Source: Daphnia pulex
Taxonomy: Eukaryota > Arthropoda > Branchiopoda > Diplostraca > Daphniidae
Length of the DNA stretch: 64,000 nt
NCBI RefSeq assembly: GCF_021134715.1
Contig: NC_060021.1
Location: 930,001 to 994,000 of the forward strand
Reading direction: 5' to 3'
The notes beneath the pieces are model-generated. The model saw nothing but the letters and a program-made list of their open reading frames with translations, did no database searches and was not told the DNA's origin. Below, piece after piece: positions 25,959 through 37,859 of this stretch. Position numbers and translations under genes: made by a program. Each line of letters opens with the position of its first letter. Position 1 is the first letter of the stretch.

Positions 25959-27103
25959 TTAACAAACACACTTGGACATGGCGTCAGTCAACTCTCGTGA
26001 CAAAATAACCCTCGGCCACAGGTTAACATTTTTCATAGAATCTGGTACTCCAACTTTGAGCTGAAAATCCTTTCCATTAAACTCGACTGGCGTCACAATG
26101 GGCTTCTACGTAAATAAAATAAGCGGGATGTTAAAAATGCTACAGCAACGAGCAGTCTGCTCTTTCCCTTACCTTTGATGAGTTCTGACGATCAAACATT
26201 TCCTTTACTGTTATGGAATTGTTGTTTGTCTTCGGGTGGGCGGTTTTCAAATGCTCCCAAATGTAATAAGGGTCTTTAAATTCCTGTATTCAAATTCATT
26301 TTTCAATTTTTTAATAAGGCATGCTATATGGAATTGTAAAACAAACAAAAAAATGTTAGTACTTTTAAACAGAGATGGCAGGTGTAGCGCCGTTTGTCGG
26401 AGTGTCTAAGCACATGGGTCGTCATTAGCGATGGAGACTTGAATTTCTACACAAACCAATATTTTATTAATATGGAATCATTTTCTCACCCGATAATAAC
26501 CTTACTTTCGGGCAATATTTGCACCTCGACTGCAATTTTTTTGAACCAGAATCCACAGTCACCTAAATTTCAAGAAAGTTTGCAAACCAATTAATTCTAG
26601 TGTAAATGAATAAGTTTGTAAAATAACTTGCGTCACTGTTATCCAGCGATTCATCTGAATTTAAGGTCGTTTTTGAGTGAACTAGTTGGTGAGCCTGAAA
26701 GCTTTCCCAGTTAGAGAAAACCTATAATAAATACTTTATTTTCACACCACTCAAAGTTGTACTTGCTGGAAAAAAACATTAATTAAATTTTGTTACTAAC
26801 CTTTTCGCAACACTGACATTGCCATTCTTTAATTCTAAAATGCATGTCGATATGAGATTTCTTATTCCCTTTGCTCACGAACTGAGTTCAGCAAACATAA
26901 GCAACAAAGCATAAACAATTACCATCACAGTATAAATTTATAACAGTTAATCACTATAGATAAGAAATGTATCATCTGTACCTCAGAACAGATTGGGCAT
27001 TTCTGACTTCTTTGTAGATACACCTGAAGAAAAATTCTTTAGTCTTAATTCTTTAAAGAAACAGAATGATTGTTTACAATAAGAATATTACCTTATTTGC
27101 CAT
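25959..27103 (-). CDS. Small C2H2 zinc-finger protein (three fingers)
   Basis: Likely a nucleic-acid-binding protein of 179 residues; no ortholog was recognised. Exons in transcript order: 27092-27103 (MANK only), 26982-27023, 26801-26881, 26632-26721, 26506-26562, 26173-26283 and 25959-26105; all are multiples of three and join in phase 0. Finger 1 is CPICSEFVSKGNKKSHIDMH (11 residues between the pairs, one short). Finger 2 is the canonical WQCQCCEKVFSNWESF then QAHQLVH. Finger 3 is CKYCPKEFKDPYYIWE then HLKTAH. Introns interrupt every finger between the Cys and His pairs. Intron 4 begins GAC|GCAAGT, a GC-AG intron with the consensus GC donor; no GT donor keeps the frame there. The C-terminal 50 residues (PVEFNGKDFQLKVGVPDS region) match no domain I know. 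Confidence 0.75.
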
Positions 27104-28417
27104 TGATAAGCTAATACAACTCTGCTGGAAGGAAGGGCCGAAGAAGGGGTTGAACTTTAGGATCAAAACGTTAATGAAGTTTTTGAGCAAGTTTCAGTTT
27201 CTATTCAGATCTTCAGTAAGTGAACCATATCTAGGTTTTTCTATCTTGTTAGCAAACTTTATCCTGCAAGACTACAACACAGCAGCGAGGAAAATTACTT
27301 GGTAGCATAATGACATAAACCATTCAAATTTTATATTCAGAAACTTCAGTCAACAGAATTTTCTACTTGTTTCTTTGTTGACATAGAGTAATTTTCGAAA
27401 CAGTAGCACACGAGAAAATGTTATCTTTAAAAATATGAAAAGCGATGAAAGAAAGGAGAGAAAACAGACACAGACACGTTCAAAAAGTCAACTACAATAC
27501 TGCACCAAAATCCGCAGTGGTTCTACTACGAAAAATTCTTTACCTGCAATCGCTAGCGCCACCAGTGGCAGAGTCATGAAACTCATGGCCAAGAAAGAAG
27601 AAACGCAAAATTCGTTATCCGATCGATATTCCCTCTCTTATTTCAGTAATTTTACCTCTCTTATTTCAGTTTTTTTTTTACCTTGAACAAGTTATAAATA
27701 TTTGTTTTCATGAACTTTACTTACTACTGCGAAGTGCGAACTCCCTTACAAAATTAATTCCGTCATCTACATTTTTAAGTGAAGAATCAAGAACTTCAGT
27801 TTAGAGCCGGCGCCCGGCGGGCTGAAAAAGGCTGTAAAGAAAATGTGTATATATTTATTTTTCAAATTGTAATTTAAAGCTTAACAGAGAATGTTTAAAT
27901 TTAAAATATACGCCTACCAAATTTCGTTTGTATTAATTCAATATAGAAAAAATTTAAAAATCTAGCGTGTGGCGAAAATTTGATTAAGATTTAAGACCTT
28001 AACATCGCACTTTTGGAAAACCCAATTCTTTCAAAATAATTGATTCTCGTTCAAAAGGTAGGAAAATGAAAGGAAAACCATGAAAAATTAGAAAGAGGAA
28101 TCATATAAAAATTTCTTTACCCCAGTATTACACGCTTGTACAAAAAGCCAAAAACGTCCTACACTATCACCGTTGATAGAGCCATTAGACAATAGCACAG
28201 AGCCACTAGGCCTCAACAGCGGTGTATAAAGAGACAAAACTTTCACAGTACACACGACACATGACACACTGTCGATAGCTCGAATGGTAGAGCGGACTAA
28301 AAAGCGGCATTTACTATTACCGTTGGTAGAGCCAGGCGAGCCCTGAGCATGCCCTGAGAGAGTACCAAGGCACCAAAAAGCGGAGTATAAATATATTAAA
28401 TTGTCGCATTATTATCA
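27104..28417. other. Intergenic region with degenerate tRNA-Tyr-like fragments
   Basis: No protein gene is seen. In 28160-28360 there are three relics of the 5' half of the adjacent tRNA-Tyr: CACCGTTGATAGAGCCA, TGTCGATAGCTCGAATGGTA (with AGAGCGGAC after it) and TACCGTTGGTAGAGCCA. Each keeps the A-box region but none has a B box or a closed cloverleaf. Confidence 0.55.
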
Positions 28418-28501
28418 CCGTCGATAGCTCAGATGGTAGAGCGGAGGACTGTAGCGGCAATCGAAATCCTTAGGTCACTGGTTCAATTCCGGTTCGACGG
28501 A
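28418..28501 (+). tRNA. tRNA-Tyr (GTA) with 11-nt intron
   Basis: The gene is 84 nt, with a predicted intron at 28455-28465 directly after anticodon GTA plus G, the canonical position. The mature RNA is 73 nt: acceptor CCGTCGA pairs with TCGACGG and leaves discriminator A. The A box is TAGCTCAGATGG and the B box GGTTCAATTCC. A TTTTTT run 4-9 bases downstream is a good Pol III terminator. Confidence 0.95.
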
Positions 28502-29605
28502 ATCCTTTTTTCTTCCTCGCACTTTTGTCAGACTTTTGTAGTGTATTCGCATTGTGAAGAAAAATATTTAGTGTAGCCAAGATAATTTTTTAGCCTCAAA
28601 TAAATTGCAAGAATGGATTTTTTTTCCCCATAACTTTGTTTATAAATGATAAGAATGAAGAATCACTGTTAGAAAATTATTAAGCTATGTCTATATCTTA
28701 CATCGTATCGCTAAATATGGCTGTTTTTTTTACTAACCAAACAATCATAATCCGTTCACGGAATCCGGAGGAACGAGACCGATGGTGTTGCCGTAGCGGC
28801 CGAAAATCAATGATATTTATTTCGTCTTTTTAAATTATTATTTTGAGTACAGAGATATTATTTATTTTAATATGTCAGTGAGATGTTCCTTTTCGTGCAC
28901 ATAAATTAAGATAAATTTTATTGTTGAACCGTTTTTTTTTAATGTTTATAATCATTAGAAATTTGAAAATAAGTTTACGCGCCAGAACTCCGAAGTCCGA
29001 ACGGCTGCTGCTGGATCGCTGAAGTCGTAGAAGACGAAATCGCGCGATTTCGTTAGCAACGAGCCAACGACACGATGGGAAATTCGAAAAGTTTGTTTTG
29101 TTCTTTCCTTCTGTCATGCTTCTGTAGATGTGGAGTAGAATTGATGGGCGATTTTTAGCATTATTCCATGGACTGAAAGAAGCTATCTCGATTTCATATT
29201 ATTAAAGAGAAATTGGAATCCTGCTCTCGTCTCCATCAGCTTGAAAAAATGAACTAGCCAAGGAAACGCCGACATCACAAACATGATATGCAAGTCTTGA
29301 TGAACGAGTGTAATTCTATATGTTTATTCTGGAAAATTAATTAGCCTAAATTTCCTAAAATTTAGGTACCCTAAACATACAGAATGGAGGATAATGGAGG
29401 GAAACGTGAATTCTAATAGTTTGATGATGTTTCTTTCACCAGCTTTTACATGGCCACTGTACTCTGTCTCTTTGAGAATAATTTTTACGTGACACAACAT
29501 GAATGTTTTTGACCACCTTTACTTACTCTGAAAGCTACCGTAGGTATAAAACCAATTCACTAACAGTATAGTCAATTTTGTTTATGTGTGCATCTTTGTT
29601 TTTCA
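28502..29605. other. Intergenic region, no gene seen
   Basis: AT-rich. A minus-strand open frame at 28875-29117 is basic and low in complexity, resembles no family, and is not called. Confidence 0.45.
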
Positions 29606-29790
29606 GATTAACTTGAACTTGCAAGTTCAGCATTCAAAAGAGTTTCCGTATTCCAGCCTTTGGAAAGCAAACAATTTCTCATGATGAGTTTCAACAAAAA
29701 AAAAGCCAATGGAGCATTGCCCTGTGTGCATCAACAATTCACACATTGTGTGGCCTTCAGTACGACTGGAAATATTTTCTCCTACAAGGT
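29606..29790 (+). pseudogene. PPIL2-like pseudogene fragment
   Basis: The frame QPLESKQFLMMSFNKKKANG followed by a shifted HCPV..NSHIV and then STTGNIFSY resembles the U-box-to-linker region of the spliceosomal cyclophilin PPIL2 (human: RSLIKLNFSKNSEG, YHCPVLFTVFTNNTHIVAV, RTTGNVYAYE). Matching pieces lie in two frames, so at least two frameshifts separate it from a working copy, and nothing that would continue the protein follows. It is best read as a decayed partial copy. The assignment rests on family memory, not on an alignment. Confidence 0.5.
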
Positions 29791-30507
29791 ATAGGTGAGT
29801 GACATAATCTTATATCAAATAACTGTAACTGTGTAATTGTTAACATATCATATTTACTGATATTTACACGTGTTTATCGTCCATTGGAAATAATAGTGGC
29901 TACGGGAAACCGCCCGTTTCAAATTTCAAAGCCTTCCGAAGAAAGTGCGAGATATAAAAATGATAAAAATAGTGACCTAATCATTAATAATGCTTCATTT
30001 GTTGCATTGTCTAAATTCTTCGTGAAATGCGAGTCCAGTATGGTAAATTTTACTCGTATTCTTTATAATTTTTGTTTTCTTTGTAATAACGTGCCAAAAT
30101 TGATAACCAAATCTCAGGTTTTGTATTCCACCGGCTCTGTGGCTGATAAAAATCAACCGCTTACGTTCGAATGGTGTGTGTATCGGATTAACTTTCGATA
30201 TCGCTTTTGTTTTCAATAACTTGGCGCTTTAAAAAAAAAGAAAATAAAAAAGAAACTAGTTTTGTATTAGCCCCCGAGGCATCCCGCCCATCTCTTTCTC
30301 TTGCGCTCTTATCGAAATTCCCATCAAAAACCGAAAACGCTGACGGGCATGCTCATGGCTGTGCATTTATCGAAAGCAGACTTAAGAATAGCAGACACTG
30401 TAGTAGACTACAGTGTAACATTTGGTTTCGTGCTATTCATATGCTTGGACGTCCCAACAATTCCTTCAGTTTTCTATCAAAACTTTACAAAGTGAACGAC
30501 GGAGAAA

Positions 30508-33500
30508 ATGGATGAATCCGTGTCGAGTTTAGTGTTTTACGTGAACGGTGCCAAGGTAAATAACAACAACATTGCAGTTTAATTTCATAACTCTTGACCA
30601 AATCAACAGCCACGTAATGTGATGTCTATTACGTAAAAGGTGGTGGAGGAATCGGCGCAACCTGAATGGACACTTCTCTTTTATCTTCGCACTAAATGTA
30701 ATTATTATTTTTAAAAGAATTAACTTTGTTATTCTCATTCGATATTATACCTTGACTTTTCTATTTAGTGCGACTGACTGGTACGAAACTGGGTTGTGGA
30801 GAAGGAGGATGCGGAGCCTGTACCGTTATGATTTCTCGTTACGACCGAACGGCCCAAACTATCCTGTAGGATTCCAACAATTCCAAAGAAATTTCATCCG
30901 CCATTAATTGACATTTTATTTTAAATTATTTACCAGTCACTACGCCGTCAACGCTTGCCTGACCCCAATATGCGCAGTGCACGGTCTGGCCGTCACCACG
31001 GTGGAAGGTATCGGCCAGCCAGGTGATGTCGAAGGCCAACGACAACAACACAAGAGGCGACTCCACGCCGTCCAGGAGCGTCTGGCCAAAGCCCACGGCT
31101 CTCAATGCGGATTCTGCACCCCGGGCTTCGTCATGTCCATGTACACCTTGCTGAGGAGCAACAAGAAAGAGTTGCCATCAATGGCCCAAGTGGAGGAAGG
31201 CTTTCAAGGTGAAATAAATTCATTCCGCCATCAAACAACATTTTTATGGATGTTTGGAAATAGCCCCAGGGTTGTCCATTTATTATAAAAGAATGCTACT
31301 CCTGCTGGTCATTGCAAACAGGAATACCTTGAACATTCTTTTTAATTTATGCGTTTAACTTGTTATGTCCAGGTAACCTTTGTCGCTGCACTGGATACCG
31401 ACCCATATTGGAAGGATGTCGAACGCTAACTCGCGACGGTTGTTGCGGCGGCCAGGCCAACGGCAATGGCTGCTGCATGGACGGCCAGAACGGCCAGTCT
31501 CAGAGGAACGGCGACGACGATTTGAACGGAAACCGGGACACGATCCAGCGATCCATTTGCACGACTCTGACCAACGAGTCGGATTTCCAAGAGTCTTACC
31601 TGGACAGTCAGGAGCCCATCTTCCCGCCGTTGCTGCAGCTTAGCGAAGAGCTGGACCAGCAATATCTCATCGTCAGGGGAGAGCGGGTCACCTGGTACAG
31701 GCCGACCCGACTGGACCAGCTCCTCCAGCTCAAATCCCAATTCCCGCACGCCAAAATTGTGGTCGGCAACACGGAAGTCGCCCTGGAAATGAAGTTCAAA
31801 CATTGCGACTATCCAGTCCTCATCAGCCCGGCAATGATCGCCGAAACGCTGGCCATCGAACGGACGGAAGAGGGGCTGATCCTGGGCGGCGCCGTGACTT
31901 TGTCGATGTTCAAGGAAGAGCTGGAACGACAAGTCCAGCAGGGACCCAAAGAGTCGACCCGATTCTTTTCGGCCTTGAATCAAATGCTGCACTGGTTCGC
32001 CGGAAAACAAATCCGAAACGTGGCGGCCATCGCCGGAAACATCATGACGGGCAGTCCCATCTCGGATTTGAATCCGCTTTTCATGGCGGCCGGATGCGTC
32101 CTGACGTTGCAGAGTCACTCGAAAGGCATCCGCTCGGTTACGATGGACAACCATTTCTTCACTGGATATCGACGCAACATTGTCCAGCCGGAAGAGATCC
32201 TGTTGAACATTTCCATCCCGCGCACCAAAGCGGATGAATACGTGAATGGATACAAACAGTCACGTCGCAGGGAGGACGACATTGCCATCGTCAATGGTGC
32301 CTTCCGGGTCCTCTTCCATCCCGGATCCAGCAAGATCCAGGAAATGTCCATGGCCTTCGGCGGCATGGCGCCCACGACAGTCATGGCCGTTGGGACGATG
32401 GATAAGCTGGTCGGCCGTTGCTGGGACGACGATTCTTTAGTGGAGGATGTTTGCCGCTGGATGCTGGAAGACCTGCCGCTTCCGCCTTCCGTTCCGGGCG
32501 GAATGAGTTCATATCGCCAGTCACTTTGTCTCAGTTTCTTCTTCAAATTTCACCTCCAAGTCCTGAGGGATTTGGTCGCCCGTCGGATCGTGACCAGCTC
32601 CATTCCGGACAACCTGTCGGGGGCTGAATTGGATATCGAGCGCGGGAAATTCAAATCCGCCCAGCTGTTTGAACTCGTATCGAAAGATCAGCTGGATTTG
32701 GATCCAGTCGGCCGGCCGTTGGCTCACGTGGCCGGCGAGAAACACGTGACGGGCGAGGCCATTTACTGCGACGACTTACCACCCGTGGCCGGTGAACTCC
32801 ACATGGCTCTCGTCTTGAGCAATCAAGCCCACGCCGAAATCGTCTCCATCGATCCATCGGCAGCTCTGGAGCTGGAAGGCGTCCGAGGCTTCTTCTCGGC
32901 CAAAGATATCGCATCCGGCCGGAACGTTTTCGGACCCATCATCCACGACGAGGAAGTCTTCGCTTCGATACGGGTCACCTGCTGCGGCCAGGTGATCGCC
33001 TGCGTGGTGGCCGACAATCTGGTGCTGGCACAGCGGGCCAGTCGGCTCGTCCGAGTGACTTACAGTCCGTCTGATGGTCCAGCCATCTTCACCATTCAAG
33101 ACGCCATCAAGAACAATTCCTTCTACCATGGCCACAGCCGTGAAATCATCCAGGGAGACGTCGAGGCCGGATTCCGGAATGCCCAGCACGTCCTGGAAGG
33201 AACTTTCGAGATGGGCGGTCAGGAGCATTTCTACTTGGAGACGCAATCGGTTTTGGTCGTGCCAAAAGGTGAGGACGGAGAGATGGACATCACCAGTTCC
33301 ACTCAGAATCCATCGGAGGTCCAGCAAGTCGTCGCCGAAGTCTTGGGCCTGCCGGCCAATCGGGTCGTCTGCCGGGTCAAGCGAATGGGCGGCGGGTTCG
33401 GCGGTAAAGAGACTCGATCGGCCGTGCTGGCTGCTCCGGCCGCCGTGGCCTCCTACCGGCTTCAACGGCCCGTCCGTTGCATGCTGGACCGTGACGAGGA

Positions 33501-35376
33501 CATGATGAGCACAGGAATCCGCCATCCGTTTCTGGCCAAATACAAAGTCGGATTCGATTCGACCGGCCGGCTGACGGCCCTCGACGTCCAACTCTTTTCC
33601 AATGGCGGCAACACCATGGACCTTTCCCGCGGCATCATGGAGAGGGCCGTCTTCCACATCGACAACGCCTACCGCATTGAGAATCTCCGCTGTCACGGTA
33701 TCGTCTGCCGGACCAACTTGCCGTCCAACACGGCCTTCCGCGGTTTCGGCGGCCCTCAAGGCATGGCCGTCGTCGAAAACGTCATGGTAGACGTGGCCTC
33801 TTACCTGGGCCTGGATCCCACGGCCGTCCGATCGCTCAACCTGTACCGAGAGGGCGACAGCACCCACTACAACCAACGGCTGGACTACTGCACGCTGGAT
33901 CGCTGCTGGAACGAGTGCCAAGCTCTGGCTGGCCTGAAAGACCGCCGGAAGGAAATTGAAAGTTTCAATCGACTCCACCGATTCAAGAAGCGCGGACTGG
34001 CCATCATTCCCACCAAGTTCGGCATCGCTTTCACGGCCCTGTTTCTCAACCAAGCCGGAGCTCTGGTGCACGTCTACAAAGACGGATCGGTGTTGTTGAC
34101 CCACGGAGGGACTGAAATGGGCCAGGGATTGCACACGAAAATGCTCCAAGTGGCCAGCCGAGCGCTCAACATTCCCGTCGATCTGATTTTCATCTCGGAG
34201 ACGTCGACGGACAAAGTGCCCAACACGTCGCCCACGGCAGCCAGCGCCGGATCTGACCTCAACGGCATGGCTGTTCTTGTACGTTGTGATGAGATTATTA
34301 TTGGCCGTTATAATGATATTTCATTCATTCCTTTTTTATTCGTAGAATGCTTGTCAAATTCTGGTGGATCGACTAGCGCCCATCCGCAAAGCCCATCCGG
34401 ACGGAAGTTGGCAAGAGTGGGTCATGCAAGCTTATTTCCAGCGCATCAGTCTCTCAACAACTGGCTTCTACAAGTAAAGACATTTTTAGTTGTTTTTTTT
34501 TTTTAATTTTTAAATTGATAGTTAACTATTCATTTGATTTGAATTGTCAAGGACTCCTGGCATTGGCTACGATTTCGCCACCAACAGCGGGTCTCCTTTC
34601 CGGTATTTTAGTTTCGGCGCAGCTTGTTCTGTCGTTGAAGTCGATTGTCTGACGGGCAACCACAGGGTATTGAGGACGGATATAGTCATGGATCTTGGTG
34701 AAAGTTTGAATCCGGCCATCGATATCGGTATGAATAAATGATTTAATTCGATTTAATTCGACGTCATAAAAGTAAATATGATTGACTACGTCCAGGCCAA
34801 GTCGAGGGAGGATTCGTTCAAGGACTGGGTTTGTTCACTCTAGAAGAACCGCTCTTCTCGCCGGCCAACGGCCAAGTCATCACGCGTGGGCCGTCTAATT
34901 ACAAAATTCCTTCCGCTGATGACATTCCGGAAGAGTTTAACGTCTCTCTTCTTCGAGGCTGTCCCAATCCGCATGCTGTTTACTCTTCTAAAGTATAAGA
35001 TTCAATTTCTTTGATTCATTTACGATGGATTATATACATCATAATCTTTGGTTTTGACAGGCCGTTGGAGAGCCACCTTTATTCTTAGCATCCAGCGTGT
35101 TTTTCGCTATCAAAGACGCCATCCATTCGGCCAGAACTGAATCCGGATTAACCGGAAACTTCACAATCAATTCGCCCGCCACGGCCGAACGCATTCGAAT
35201 GGCCTGCGAAGACCACCTGATTCAGAAGGTTTTTATAAAAATTAACAATTTCTTTTTGGATTCTGTTTTGTTTGGCTATGGCAGATTTGCTTAATTTCTA
35301 AATTTTTTGTTTTACAATTTTATAGGTTTCAAAGCCTGAACCGGGTACATTTTTGCCGTGGGCAGCATCGGTCTAG
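30508..35376 (+). CDS. XDH: Xanthine dehydrogenase
   Basis: Oxidises hypoxanthine to xanthine and xanthine to urate in purine breakdown; a cytosolic molybdo-flavoprotein. Ten exons: 30508-30555, 30640-30697, 30769-30865, 30937-31208, 31373-34278, 34346-34473, 34552-34727, 34796-34992, 35061-35228 and 35326-35376. The product is 1366 residues, close to the family's 1330-1360. The N-terminal 2Fe-2S domain has [12 protein letters not shown], the second cluster SQCGFCTPG and [11 protein letters not shown]. The FAD domain includes [14 protein letters not shown]. The Mo-pterin domain has [10 protein letters not shown] (Glu838), FRGFGGPQG (Arg948) and the catalytic GEPPLFLA (Glu1298). Glu838 and Arg948 are the pair that separates XDH from aldehyde oxidase, so XDH is favoured. 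The segment SFFFKF inside exon 5 is conserved protein, not a retained intron. The coding sequence is GC-rich against AT-rich flanks. Confidence 0.96.
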
Positions 35377-36103
35377 TTTGCTTTTTATAGATAAAAAAGC
35401 TATAGAATATTCGTTGCATGTTTGATCGGAAAATTTTGTTCGTGCAACTATCACAATTTTTTTAAAACTACATAGGCCTACTCGTTGAAAATTTATGAAA
35501 TTAATATACGGAAATAACTTGGAAAATGTTTATTGAACTTTATTGATTCAGTACTACTTTTAAACGATAGCACTTCCATTAATAAGGGGTTGACTTCGTA
35601 AATTCAATAAAGATTAATTCCGTATTCATTCGTGTAGCTGAATTATTCAGCTTCAAAATACGAAAAAAAAAAAACGAAAATAATTTGGTCGTGCAGGTGA
35701 CACGAACACGCCCAACTGTGTTAGACGTCGGTTCCCGATGGAAGGGGTTGGCACTCCGGCACAACCGTTCAGCTATCTACTAAATGAGCTACGGGACCTT
35801 ATGTTAATGATGGTTTTTTAAAAGTATTTTTATTATCTGATAACTCTTTTCTTTACAAAAGAGGAAAACGCTCTAGCTGATTGATTTTGAAATTGAACAG
35901 CCGATTCAATTTCAATTAAAAATATCATGCGATGCCTCCTATGTATGTGAAATGAACTAATGACCCCTACTTTACAAGACTAGTGCTTTTCTTGCACTGA
36001 GCTTAGGAAGCTACATTTACTTCAATCTTAGAAAATAATTAAATAAATAAGGCCCAAAGTTCTCTGAATTTAAATACTTCTTCTTCAACACCCCAAAATC
36101 ATT
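35377..36103. other. Intergenic region
   Basis: AT-rich sequence between XDH and the first C1q duplication unit. Apart from the tRNA-like element at 35730-35798 nothing is recognised. Confidence 0.5.
35730..35798 (-). pseudogene. Degenerate tRNA-like element
   Basis: On the minus strand, GGTCCCGTAGCTCATTTAGT opens with a plausible acceptor strand plus A box. 69 nt from the start it reaches CGGGAACC, which can pair with GGTCCCG apart from a bulge. The B box and anticodon arm do not match consensus, and a T-run follows about 50 nt downstream. It could be a tRNA pseudogene or the head of a tRNA-derived SINE. Confidence 0.3.
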
Positions 36104-36545
36104 AAGTTCTTATTCCACAGTATCACATATATTGTTAGCAGGGTATTCAGTTGAAGTCGTCATCAAGTATTACTGACGGTGACGGGTCGCCTTGCGGGTC
36201 GCATTATAATACCAACTTGATCCAATTCCGTGACATTTCAGGTTTTATCTGGAAATTCGATTATACTGTAGTCTGTAAAAAAAATATTTTTGTAGCTAAA
36301 TTGAGACAAGAAACTCCATTTCTTTGCTGTGGCGTCTTATACGAACGTGATGTAATTCGATAAATGGAACTATTAGAAACCACGAAGTTTCTTTAGGATA
36401 CTCGTTGGTTGTTCATTGGCTGAAACTGAATAGCGAAAAAGTTTCTGTTGGATTCTAACAATAATTAAAGTCATAACTATTTTCAACTTACAACCTCTCG
36501 GCTGGATTTTTCTTCTCTCTCTACATTTTACAATTTACATTCGCA

Positions 36546-37791
36546 ATGGTAACATTATATTTAAATATAAATCAAAATTTTTGTTTTAATTCATTTCAAA
36601 TTCATTGCCAACAGACAAAGATTTATTTCGGTTTGATTGCTTCTTTTCTTATGGCGGGAGTGATTGGTCAGGTAGATAATACTGATCCTTTAACAGGTGC
36701 ACTTTTCTTTACATTTCATAAAAAAACAATAATTTATTTTTTATTTACAAATTCGCCCAGTCTTTTAATAATTTAAGTTAAACAACAATTTGTCCGTTAC
36801 AGATACATCACTTCAAGTTGCTGCTTTAACAACTGGTGAACAACTAACTTACACTTTAGACAATGTGAGTATCTTTTATGATTTTTTAGCTTAAATTAAA
36901 GATAAAATAATTTTGATTGTAAATTACATGTGTTGCAATAATGACGAACGCTCAACAATGAACAACAGAATCCCCAATATAAGAATAGTATCGACAAACT
37001 AGAAAACCTTAAGAAACAGATGGGAAACTTGAATAACACCTTGAACTCTGAATTTGAAATAATTACTGAGAAGCTACCTAATATTGAAAAAGATTTTGAT
37101 AATCATATGAAAATTAAAACGGGTTCGGATATAAAACTAGCTGAATTAAAAGCAATGCTAACAACTTTTAATGCAAGACAAGTAATTATTGAACATAGAA
37201 TGAACAATTCAATGGCAATTCAAGATAAATTGGAATCAAACAAAAACCTCCTTCCTGAGGGCACTCATAACAAATCTGTTGGTCAAGCAGCAGATTCGAG
37301 AGTTGCATTTTTGGTGCAACGTACTACTGGCTTCAATTCACAGGGTTCCATTATCACTTACCAAAAAAATGCGCTAAACTTGGGCAAGGCTTTTGATATG
37401 CCCACGGGATTATTTCACGCTCCAGTGGCGGGTGTCTACCACTTTTACTTCGCAGGTATTAATATTGTTTATTGATATTTTTTTGATAAAATCTATTTTA
37501 ATTTTCCCATTTCGTTGCAATTCAGCACTGAAAATGAAAAAAGAAATCTCCGGAACCAGTTCCCTTACGGTTCAGTTGAAGAGAGTTGACACGGAAACTG
37601 TGTTGGCAGAAAGCCATGTCAATTCTAATGATTGGTACGGTTGGTTTCCAGTACACATGCAAGCAACCGTTTATTTGGAAAAACACAACGTTATTGGAGT
37701 AAAGTTAGCGGAAGGTTCAATTTATCAAAGCAGTGATGAGACTCACCCTCTTACCAGTTTTGGAGGATTCCTTGTTAGTCGAGGCAATTAA
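36546..37791 (+). CDS. Secreted coiled-coil C1q-domain protein 1
   Basis: Likely a secreted lectin-like or immune/adhesion protein of the C1q/TNF superfamily. Exons: 36546-36548 (ATG only), 36615-36696, 36803-36864, 36969-37455 and 37526-37791; the product is 299 residues. The signal peptide is MTKIYFGLIASFLMAGVIG. Residues about 50-150 form a charged coiled coil (NLKKQMGNLNNTLNSE, RMNNSMAIQDKLESNKNLLPE) that probably drives trimer formation in place of a collagen stalk. The C1q head follows: VAFLVQRTTGFNSQG, then FDMPTGLFHAPVAGVYHFYF, and ends LTSFGGFLVSRGN. The ATG-only first exon is supported by the paralog, in which the following region carries an indel that would break the frame if it were coding. 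The ligand is unknown. Confidence 0.85.
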
Positions 37792-37859
37792 TTGCTTGAC
37801 TTAGATAATAATAAATAGATAATAGGTAAGTGATAAATGTAATTGGTAAGCAATAAATG

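Noticed and set aside
28875-29117. 80-codon minus-strand frame
   Set aside because: Basic, low-complexity translation in AT-rich DNA with no supporting signal.
29884-30219. 111-codon plus-strand frame upstream of XDH
   Set aside because: No ATG start, AT-rich codon use, no recognisable domain.
32510-32570. Possible retained intron in XDH exon 5
   Set aside because: The translated [12 protein letters not shown] segment matches the conserved XDH sequence at this point, so it is coding.
31426-34268. Long open frames antisense to XDH, up to 457 codons
   Set aside because: Shadow frames of the large GC-rich exon; no start context, splice logic or family resemblance.
36151-36363. 70-codon frame identical in both duplication units (also 41003-41215)
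   Set aside because: Starts at TTG, lies in the 5' flank, and its identity is explained by identity of the whole flank.
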